From positions 1 through 13,812 of the forward strand of contig WTXI01000579.1 of assembly GCA_022376515.1 (NCBI GenBank): a stretch of 13,812 bases of DNA. The letters are read 5' to 3'. The notes beneath the pieces are model-generated. The model searched no databases. It saw only the letters and a program-made list of their open reading frames with translations, and was not told the origin of the DNA. The position numbers and the translations under genes are program-made. This DNA comes from Lactifluus volemus (Eukaryota > Basidiomycota > Agaricomycetes > Russulales > Russulaceae). Within the stretch, counting starts at the first letter, position 1, and each line of letters begins with the position of its first letter. Shown one piece after another: positions 1 to 8,716 of this stretch.

Positions 1-617
1 GGGGCGGTTCCGTTTACAGGGACTTTGGCGGTATCTTTGCAGAACTTCTCCCTGGAAACTTTGCGAAATTGCAACCTCCTGATGGCCAAGATTTGATGGA
101 CGGTCTCGAGGTCAAAGTACAACTGGGCAGCGTGTGGAAACAAAGTCTGACAGAGCTGAGCGGTGGCCAACGGTGCGTAGTTTGTGCGACCCCTCTTCTA
201 TTTTGCTCATATAGATACCATTTTAGGTCGCTTATCGCGCTCTCGTTGATCATGGCATTACTACAATTCAAACCAGCGCCGATGTACATCCTCGACGAGA
301 TCGACGCGGCGCTAGATTTGTCACACACGCAACACATCGGAACGCTCTTCCGTACGCGTTTTCGTGGTGCCCAATTCATCGTCGTCTCGCTTAAAGAAGG
401 ATTGTTCACCAACGCCAACGTGCTCTTCCGCACCCGTTTTCGCGACGGGACTAGCATCGTCGAGCGGACCGCTCAACGTAGCGCGTCGACATTGTATCAT
501 AATGGGGAACGTGGGGGCGGTGGAGAGCGGGATGAAGGACAGGCGCGTAGTGAGGGTGTTGTCGCTGCGCGGAGGACAGTCGCACGAGAGGAGCTGCGGT
601 GGCAGCATGATGAATAA
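1..617 (+). CDS. SMC2: SMC2 condensin ATPase subunit, C-terminal end (5' partial)
   Basis: C-terminal ATPase head half of SMC2, the condensin subunit that pairs with SMC4 and drives mitotic chromosome compaction. Codons run in frame from base 3. Visible in order: a conserved stretch reading [15 protein letters not shown], the ABC signature LSGGQRS, the Walker B/D-loop [18 protein letters not shown], and the H-loop region [11 protein letters not shown] followed by [21 protein letters not shown]. These match SMC2 rather than SMC1, 3 or 4. A 54-nt GT-AG intron (173-226) interrupts the codon for the signature arginine; its length is a multiple of three and it contains no stop, so unspliced reading also stays open. 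After ERTAQRS the last 40 or so residues are a charged, Gly/Arg/Glu-rich tail ending in WQHDE and TAA at 615-617; I do not recognise this tail as conserved. The N-terminal half lies outside the window. Confidence 0.93.
   Translation, partial: GGSVYRDFGGIFAELLPGNFAKLQPPDGQDLMDGLEVKVQLGSVWKQSLTELSGGQRCVVCATPLLFCSYRYHFRSLIALSLIMALLQFKPAPMYILDEIDAALDLSHTQHIGTLFRTRFRGAQFIVVSLKEGLFTNANVLFRTRFRDGTSIVERTAQRSASTLYHNGERGGGGERDEGQARSEGVVAARRTVAREELRWQHDE
173..226 (+). other. SMC2 intron (54 nt, in frame, inside ABC signature)
   Basis: GTGCGT donor at 173 and TTTTAG acceptor ending at 226. Removal joins CG to G and restores [13 protein letters not shown], the expected SMC2 signature. Retention would add 18 residues in the middle of the nucleotide-binding signature without a stop. 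Confidence 0.9.
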
Positions 618-935
618 GACATTCCCTCTCTCTCTTTTTTTTTCCGTCTCGTGCAACAAATTTACTCCTTGTTTTGGCTCGTTTGTTGTACTAGCTCTCG
701 TGTACAGTATATAAATATACCTTACCTTAAGGCTCCCTAATTACCTCTGTACACGGACATCGATCGTGAGTGGCGATAAATTTTGTGGCCATCACTACGT
801 GCAACTCCGAGTTGCCATCGAACACAAGCTGCTGCAGAGTTTACGCACGCTCCCTCTCTGCACTCCGACGACTGGGACGTCCTGCTCAATTTGAGCCCTC
901 CAGCTGCTCTCGACAGACTTCTGTCAGGAAGCGAA
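618..935. other. SMC2 3' flank and retroelement target region, no gene recognised
   Basis: AT- and T-rich 3' flank of SMC2, including a TATATAAATATA stretch near 708-719 that could be a polyadenylation or TATA-like element. From about 770 to 935 one frame is open and continues across the retroelement target site (see findings), but it has no ATG near its start and no recognisable family. Confidence 0.4.
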
Positions 936-951
936 GGATGTCATGTACGTT
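936..951. repeat. Target-site duplication, left copy
   Basis: GGATGTCATGTACGTT at 936-951 is repeated exactly at 2553-2568. It abuts the T-run that is the reverse complement of the element's poly(A) tail. Its last one or two T bases cannot be separated from the tail. A perfect duplication of about 15-16 bp is typical of target-primed reverse transcription. Confidence 0.85.
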
Positions 952-993
952 TTTTTTTTTTTTTTTTTTTTTGAATTGGGGTTTAGAGTCCCC
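951..993 (-). other. Retroelement poly(A) tail and 3' hairpin
   Basis: On the minus strand the element ends in a candidate hairpin, GGGG-ACTCTAAA-CCCC (978-993), five bases (AATTC) from an uninterrupted A-run. Some LINE reverse transcriptases recognise a 3' stem-loop in their RNA; that use here is inference. Confidence 0.6.
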
Positions 994-1071
994 GCGTATA
1001 TTGCGACAAGACTAATGCTAACTCGGTACTACACGAAATTCTGTGCGTAAAGGGAAAAGGAACAAGACTAA

Positions 1072-1371
1072 CTAGCTTGACCGGGAGTGCTGGGCTATAT
1101 CGCCCGTCGACCCCGCTGGCCCCGCAGAGGGGGTGACCCAATTACCCAAAGGGCCCCCCAAAACGGGCTGGCCTCGAACCAGACTCCTAGCCTTCCAGCA
1201 GTAGAGACCTCGCCCTAAACCCACAAGATGAATAAGGTATAAATACTGTAGCCGAAAAAAGAGGGGTCCAAAGAAAGTGCCTAATAAGAGGGGTAAGAGA
1301 AAAAAGGGGGGAGGGCACAGGCCCCGAAGAACACAGAGGAGGAAGGTGGGCCGGACCATGTGGCAGGGCAA
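1072..1371 (-). other. Open frame in the retroelement 3' region (unidentified, 99 aa)
   Basis: Open frame between the ORF1 remnant and the poly(A) tail, ending in a stop about 100 bases before the tail. The product would begin with hydrophobic, Pro/Phe/Leu-rich sequence and end in WVTPSAGPAGSTGDIAQHSR. I cannot assign it to a family. It may simply be 3' untranslated sequence of the parent LINE that happens to be open. Confidence 0.25.
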
Positions 1372-2515
1372 GACCTAGACCAGAGGCGGAGGCGGCGCCA
1401 GGAGGGAGGGGGGGGAGCCTGTGAAGAGAGTGACTTGGCAGGAGGGGGCTTCTGCTTCCATTTCTTCACAACACCTCGAACACCAAGAGAAAGAGGTGCC
1501 GATCGGAAAGCAGGGTCTTGAGGCTAGAACCGTTGGGATCCTCGAAGGCAAACACGAGGGAGGAGACAGCGCCGGCAGAGTAAGAGGAGGGAGAGCGGAC
1601 CCAAGAAGGGCGGAGGGTAATTGGGAGGGAGGCGTAAGCAGGGTTAAGGGCAACAAGGGCCCGGTGACACTCGTCCGGCGACGCGGCACCAGAAGAGGGA
1701 GAGACTCCGGTTGGGACACCATTGACAGTGACACGTGACCATTTGACGTTAGGGCGGGGGGTGGGGAGGGGAGAGGAGGCGGGGAGGGAAAGGTAGGAAG
1801 AGAGGATACGCGAGATGTGAGGGGAGGAGGCTTGAAGGGTGGCGAGGGTTCCATGGGGACCCCAAAGACAACGAGGTTGCCTTTCGCCGTCCATTTAACG
1901 GCAGAGAGGGGAGGTTGGGGGGGGAGGAGGCAGCGAGGTCCGTGTTCAGAACTCCGCAGGTCGTGCTGGGGTCGGGGCGTGGGGCACCAGGTGGAGGAAG
2001 GGAGCCAAGGAAACCACGAGGCTAGGGCACGAGGGCTTGGCAACGGCTTTCGCCGCGTAGGAAGGGGGGGAGGGCTTAGGGGAGGGGGCTTTAGGGGGGC
2101 CTTTGGCAGGAGCCTTAGCCAGCAGCAGGAGCCTTCGCGGGAGGGGGGGGAGGGGCAGGAGCATTGACCTGTTTCTGGAGGTCGGCCATCGCCACAGAGA
2201 GCGACTGGAGGGTGTTCTGGATCACAGAGAGGTCCAGAGGTAAGGGGGCGGGGGGAGGGGGAGGAGGAGGGAGGAGGGGGGGGACAGGAAGGGGAGAAGG
2301 CTAGGGAGGGACAGGAGGCGCTGAATCTCGACAGCAGCCCCGACGGGATCCTCAAGCAAGGCGGCATCAATGACCACTGCAAGCGAAGTCACGCGGTGAT
2401 GGACAGCTTCAACGTTGGAGAAGTCTTCAAGAGCGAGGGGGCGGAGAGCAGGGGGGGGGGTAGGAGGGGCAGAGTCCACAGGAGGGGACAAGAGACGTTT
2501 CTGGCGAGGAGGCAT
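1281..2515 (-). pseudogene. LINE ORF1 (gag-like) pseudogene, several frameshifts
   Basis: Starts at the ATG of MPPRQKRLLSPPVDS (2515). Pieces of one protein are scattered over the three minus frames: an N-terminal part (2515-2330), a heptad-like stretch SVIQNTLQSLSVAMADLQKQ (about 2175-2235), a PPSYAAKAVAKPS...PSLVVSL part (about 2000-2080), LSAVKWTAKGNLVVFG (about 1870-1915), NVKWSRVTVNGVPTG through LVFAFEDPNG to FLLVFEVL (1466-1755), then KKWKQKPPPAKSLSS (from 1466 down). The order agrees with ORF1 proteins of agaricomycete LINEs as I remember them. At least three or four frame changes are needed, and no single frame encodes the whole. Many breaks lie next to G/C homopolymer runs, so some may be assembly errors. 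No zinc knuckle could be read with confidence. Confidence 0.7.
2048..2290 (+). other. Clustered G-runs with quadruplex-forming potential
   Basis: The + strand has many runs of four or more G, for example around 2064-2099 and 2244-2283, separated by short loops. They are the complement of the proline-rich (CCN) codons of the retroelement ORF1. They fit the general G4 pattern of four G-runs with short loops. Any function is inference. Confidence 0.55.
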
Positions 2516-2552
2516 GAGTGAGATGATGGTGGTAAGAGGAAAAGGAGCCGAT

Positions 2553-2568
2553 GGATGTCATGTACGTT
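2553..2568. repeat. Target-site duplication, right copy
   Basis: Exact copy of 936-951 at the 5' end of the minus-strand element. It fixes the element's 5' boundary at 2552, 37 nt upstream of the ORF1 ATG. Confidence 0.85.
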
Positions 2569-2925
2569 ATATTTCACCCTCGGTTCTATTCTGATATCGG
2601 CGTTTCCCGATTCACTCGGCGTAAATTTGGGCCCCGCTTGGCACACCGCATCCCCTCATCCAAGGATGGCTTCTAATTATCATGGCATCATGACATCTCT
2701 GATACTTCCGATGATGAGTGGCCTTCAAGTTGTACTATTAATGTTGAACTTGAGCTGATCTGGAGGCTGGAGTTATGTAGGTCACTGAAGCTTTCTTTGT
2801 GTGCTGTGAGGGCCCTTCTTTCTCGAACAGACTCTCCACTGATCATGATTGACCTCTTGGACATACATCTGATCTAACATTTTCTCCGACTACTCTCCCA
2901 CGCAGTTGACGACTACCTTCCGCAT
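2569..2925. other. Intergenic, 3' of sulfhydrylase gene
   Basis: Sequence between the retroelement and the sulfhydrylase stop. It includes the second half of the short open frame split by the insertion (to about 2758). No gene, RNA or repeat is recognised. Confidence 0.4.
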
Positions 2926-4745
<1,820 letters not shown>

Positions 4746-5890
4746 TAGGGGCCCTGGAGTTGAAGGTGGAGGTGGAAATACATTTGGGGGTCGTTGAATT
4801 TATCTGTTAGTTAGGGGTGATTACGAGAGAAGCACGCCACCCCACTCACCGCGCGGTTAAGTTGCACGCCATACGTCATATGTCGTTTGGCCGCCAACTT
4901 TTTCGACAGCCTGCTATTGTAAAGCTAACTTGCTTACCCTCTCAGGCTGACATCCCCTTGAATCCCTATAAACTTGAAGCCACAACATTTGTAAATGTAT
5001 GGTTTACAACAATGGACGTAGTATGGGTGTTGTGTCATGAGGAACAACCACCGCAGTGGCAGGGGGAGCGCATATTCATGAGCTACATGCGTACAACTTG
5101 AACGTAAAGGCGTTCTCACGAAGGATTTAGACGTGGGAGCGTATGGCGACTTAACACTAACGATACTTTCGGCTCTCGGCCGTTTGGGGTGCCATTGTAG
5201 TCATGGGTCCAACGAGCCGAGCAATTAGCGAAGGGTGTGTCACGTGCCTTATAGATCCTCATGAATCATGCTGAGCACGAGGCATTTCATCATACCTGCA
5301 CTCATATTGTGCGTATTGGTACGTATTGGAGTTTGGACATTTTCCAGCCATAAATATAGTGGTAGCTTGACACCCTCTCGTTTCTGAGCTGTGTTTCTAA
5401 GGGTCACCCTAGTACATGATCCATGATTCAATGCAACATGATATTTTGAATGTTGCGATGTCCCTGACTGGACCTGTATCCATATACGCAAGGTGTCCGA
5501 AGGAATGTCGAGCTTCCGCACGGTAACGATTGTAACATATACATACAGCAGTCTCAAATACCACCCCAGTCACGCCTCGAATACTAGCTATCAAAACGAA
5601 CAAGGTGACATGAGAGTGCACGTGAAACATGTGGTGAGCAAGTAAAGGGGGCAGAAAATGGGAGCGAGAATCACAATCGGGAAAGCCAGAGAAGGGGCAC
5701 TGGGGCAGGGGTACGTGCGTGATTGGAGTGTTTGGGGTTATAATGGAGGATGCGAACGCGGACAGTGACCGATGTTGCTGCAGCTCAGGATGTCGGTGGG
5801 AGATGAACAGATAGATAAAGACATACCGTGACCGTGACCATATCCCAAATGTCTCGTTGATTCGCCGGCCCTGACTCGGAACTGGCCCCC
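4746..5890. other. Intergenic between MET17 and F-box array
   Basis: MET17 promoter side and 3' flank of F-box copy 1. Just upstream of the MET17 ATG the minus strand is pyrimidine-rich, as in many fungal promoters. Short open frames here look random. From about 5611 to 5700 the sequence resembles the 3' flanks of the other two F-box copies. Confidence 0.45.
5240..5246. promoter_or_regulatory. TCACGTG E-box upstream of MET17 (tentative)
   Basis: Palindromic CACGTG core with the 5' T preferred by yeast Cbf1, which acts with Met4 at sulfur genes. It lies about 495 bp upstream of the MET17 ATG. Basidiomycete sulfur regulation may use other factors, and CACGTG also occurs elsewhere in the window (1732, 4161, 5619), so chance is a real possibility. 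Confidence 0.2.
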
Positions 5891-7436
5891 TTAAACACGA
5901 GGTTCCATGCGGACAGGATGGCCCACTGCCTGTCGCTCATTGACGAATGGCATAAATGCATCGCTAGCATCAATGTCCATTCCAGAATAACTGAGTTCCT
6001 CTAGGTTAGGCAACAACTCCAGGGGCGACTCCCCATCCTCTGAGGGTAGAGAACGAGAGAGTTCTCCAACGAGGTGCTTTGCCACATGAAGCGACTTCAC
6101 ACTGCTGAATAGCCTGAGAATTTCTCGCCACTCTTGGCGGTCGACGTTGCTGTGCCAAGGGATCGATTGATGGAGACCGATGGGGGTGAGTTCAAGTTTC
6201 TCCACTACAGAGAGTATTGGGGAGAGTGTACAAAGGATTGATAATGCAGATTCAGCCGAAAAGTCAAGGTAAAAACGGCGTTTCCACACTTCCCAATGTG
6301 GGCCCGTCAGTAAAGAAGTGGAATAACCGCTGAACGCAAGCTCGAGGGCGTTGAACACGAGGTTCTCTGACGTCTGCATGAACTGTAAGAGGTGTGGAAG
6401 TTCCACAGGGATAAAGACGTGGGAAAAAATATGTAAATGGAGGACACTGAGGACAGGGGCGGAGATCCGTGAAAGAAGGTTTTCCAGATAATCGCTGAAA
6501 CCTTCAAATGAAAACAAGCGAAGATTAGGAAGGGTGACATGCGCCATGGATGCGGTATCCACATCATCGCCGTTGGCTAAGCTAAAATGTATTCCCAGTG
6601 TCTCTAGCTGGGGAATGAGCGAAAGCTGAGTGAGCATATTATTTGGGGAATTGTGGGTGGATCTTCGGATATTACCCAGAAAGAGAAATACAAGGCCCCG
6701 ATTAGCTGTGAATATGAGAGGTTGCATTGAAAGTGCAACACAGTGGAGATCAATGTGGCGTAGATTGGGGGCTTGAAATGTCCGGGGAAGAGCCAACCGT
6801 GGTCTACGTAGCCGAGTGTGTCTTTTTTACATGTCAACATGCACTAAATAAGTCAGAATTTTTAACAAAAAAGAAAAAAGGCATCAACCTTGTATATTTT
6901 CTAATCCGAGACTCCATGCACAGGTGTTCTAGAGTTGGGAATTGCCCATCCATGGCTAGGATGAACTTCTCCAGTTCTGGGGCTGACATGGCAAGGGCAA
7001 TACGACGCACACGATCACGGTTCGAGATTGCGAGCAGTGCACCCTGCTCGTCTTTTGGAGTCATTTCTGGATCTCTGTCCTGGCAAGTGGCTTGCCAGTG
7101 GTAAAAGACGATGAGTGGTAGGGGTGGTGAATGTGCTAGCATGTCTGCCACGGGCACCCCATAAGTGCAGAGAAGATGTAGATCCAGTCGAGAGGATGAC
7201 GAAAGAATGAGGCACCGCCAGCCTCGTGAAACTTGAGCAAGCTTGTACCACCAACGCTGGCGGTCCCACCTGCGGATGGTTAAGACATCCTCGGTGGCTT
7301 CTTCATCGCCAATGTGGAGTCGATGGAGATAGAATATGTTAAGAAGGATATCATCATTGAGTGAATAGATAGGTGGCCGTGGCCTGTTGCTCGTGAGATC
7401 TATTGACTCGCGAGTTGGCATAAGGAACAGAGACAT
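5891..7436 (-). CDS. F-box-like / leucine-rich protein, array copy 1
   Basis: Two exons (7436-6889 and 6821-5891) encode 492 residues. The N-terminal part carries an F-box-like motif, IYSLNDDILLNIFYLHRLHI (about residues 23-42), then RWDRQRWWYKLAQVSRGWR and LDLHLLCTYGVPVADML, the typical agaricomycete F-box family layout. The rest is leucine-rich with LRR-like pieces (LPNLRLFSFEGF, LLPNLEELSYSG). F-box proteins usually recruit substrates to SCF ubiquitin ligases, but the substrate is unknown. The start is the ATG of MSLFLMPTRES; it lies in sequence homologous to the first intron of copies 2 and 3. The intron acceptor could instead be at 6804, giving a product six residues shorter, also in frame. 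It ends in GHPVRMEPRV. No frameshift seen. Confidence 0.8.
6822..6888 (-). other. Private intron of F-box copy 1 (acceptor uncertain)
   Basis: Copies 2 and 3 read straight through from FP.LE.LYL to LPQTF.APNLR. Copy 1 has an extra stretch with stops in this position. The donor is AAG|GTTGAT at 6888. Acceptors AAAAAG at 6822 or CTACGTAG at 6804 both restore the frame to PRLALPRTFQAPNLRH. A CTGAC branch-like motif lies inside. The second acceptor has the more usual sequence. Confidence 0.65.
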
Positions 7437-8716
7437 GGCAGCGGACAACGAGGGCGAGGTGATAATAGGCGCTGACTTGAGTGGCACAGTCAGGGGATCC
7501 GAGCATCACACCCAATCGCGCCCACGGCGACAACTGCTTCAAGCATGCTTTGTATTAGTAATAAGTTATTCATAGTGCGTTGGTTCGCATCACCAATGTC
7601 GCACGATCCAACACTGAATCTACGATATAAATAGAATACCAACGATTTATCTCCGAGACGAAAGGCGGGACTATATCCAGCAGTGCTGGCCCCAGGTTGT
7701 CGAGCGAGGATTCGGAATTTGTGGCCTCGGCGTCGACGAGCTCATCCTCGATGGCATTGGCCATCCGCCTCCATTTTATCTGAATATCTGAGTTGATGTA
7801 ATACCGATTATGACGACGCCAAAGGTGCCACCGATCAGTTGCGACACGAACGCGCTGACGAGGATGAAGCACGAGGTGTCTAAAAATACGATCATCGATC
7901 TTGTTTCGTGGCTCATCTTTTCATGAGGTCTCAACGCGTTTCGTTTTCCTTGAGTCTCGTGACTCTTTCTGTTATTTTTCTGCTTTCCAATAGTGCAAAA
8001 ATACGAATTACGAACGTACATAAATACGGGCAAAAATGCCCAAAACTTGTAACGAAGAAACTGTTCCTCGTCCCTTCGTATCGTGTGCCCGCGTCCCCTC
8101 GATTTCGCGCCGGTTCTCTCACACAAGTCGTATCTTTAAGTGCCCATAATAGTGTCATGAATCCCCTGGGACCGACCAATGTGAGTGGCCACTGGTACTG
8201 AGCGCGTACAATACAAGAACTGCTATGCGAGCCTGAAATGTGTACCAGTGCGCATACATCACTTACGTTGAACCAGGCACTGACCTACAATGGAAACTTT
8301 GGATGTTGCCGCTGACTGTGCTGCTAGTACCGACAAAGTAGGAATGAAGAATGTCGAGTTTCATACACGCGCATTTGTATCGTACTCAGTGACAGATATA
8401 GTACTCATGCCAAAAATTCTCCAACTACTAGTATCAAACTGAAAAAGTGGCCTCAGGGTGCGTACAAGATACTTTGTGGTAAGCAAGTGGTGGGGAGAAA
8501 AGGAGGCAGAAAATTGAAGGTCTAGAGGTAGCATACTAGTATGTCCATGTGGACTTGTGCGGGTCATCGCGCTGTCACAACCTGGGGTAATTCAAACGCC
8601 TGTAGTCGTGACAGGTACGAGAACTAGTGTCGCTGTGAGCACAGTTAAAAGATAAACAGATCGATAGAGACGTACCACGTTCAGATGGTCCAGCCTGGAC
8701 TCAATGCCACATCTGG
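7437..8716. other. Spacer between F-box copies 1 and 2
   Basis: Upstream region of copy 1 and 3' flank of copy 2. It contains one unassigned minus-strand open frame (7570-7872). The 8459-8540 part resembles the 3' flanks of copies 1 and 3. No RNA gene or mobile element is recognised. Confidence 0.4.
7570..7872 (-). CDS. Hypothetical open frame, possibly an exon remnant
   Basis: About 100 codons. The C-terminal two thirds have protein-like composition, from WRRMANAIEDELVDAEATNS through LLDIVPPFVSEINRWYSIYI. No ATG-led context, neighbouring exon or family was recognised. An overlapping frame (to 7776) has a hydrophobic stretch, but only one of the two could be real. Could be a random open frame. 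Confidence 0.18.
   Translation of the reverse strand: MLHPRQRVRVATDRWHLWRRHNRYYINSDIQIKWRRMANAIEDELVDAEATNSESSLDNLGPALLDIVPPFVSEINRWYSIYIVDSVLDRATLVMRTNAL

Larger units (their letters stand above)
951..2552 (-). mobile_element. Defective non-LTR (LINE-type) retrotransposon, ORF1 only
   Basis: A 1.6-kb insertion transcribed on the minus strand. Its 5' end lies at 2552, an ATG-initiated ORF1 starts at 2515, and it ends in a poly(A) tail (23 T on the + strand, 950-972). Identical 16-bp direct repeats flank it. The minus-strand frames carry fragments that I recognise from the ORF1 protein of agaricomycete LINEs, such as LSAVKWTAKGNLVVFG and NVKWSRVTVNGVPTG. No reverse transcriptase or endonuclease sequence is visible, so the element is non-autonomous: either an internally deleted LINE or an ORF1-only derivative moved in trans. 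A processed cellular pseudogene is less likely because of the ORF1 motifs. The subclass (Tad-like or other) cannot be fixed here. Confidence 0.8.

Noticed and set aside
1140..1260. A functional tRNA gene on the minus strand.
   Set aside because: Only the B-box and a short T-arm are convincing; acceptor and anticodon stems do not form. Kept as a weak finding only.
1421..2167. Plus-strand Gly/Arg-rich open frames.
   Set aside because: They are the complement of the proline-rich ORF1 remnant and lie antisense inside the mobile element.
1375..2382. A long minus-strand frame of 335 codons, extremely rich in proline and serine.
   Set aside because: It is one frame through the C-rich retroelement ORF1. 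Only a short part (LSAVKWTAKGNLVVFG) belongs to the real protein; the rest is out of frame, so it is not a separate gene.
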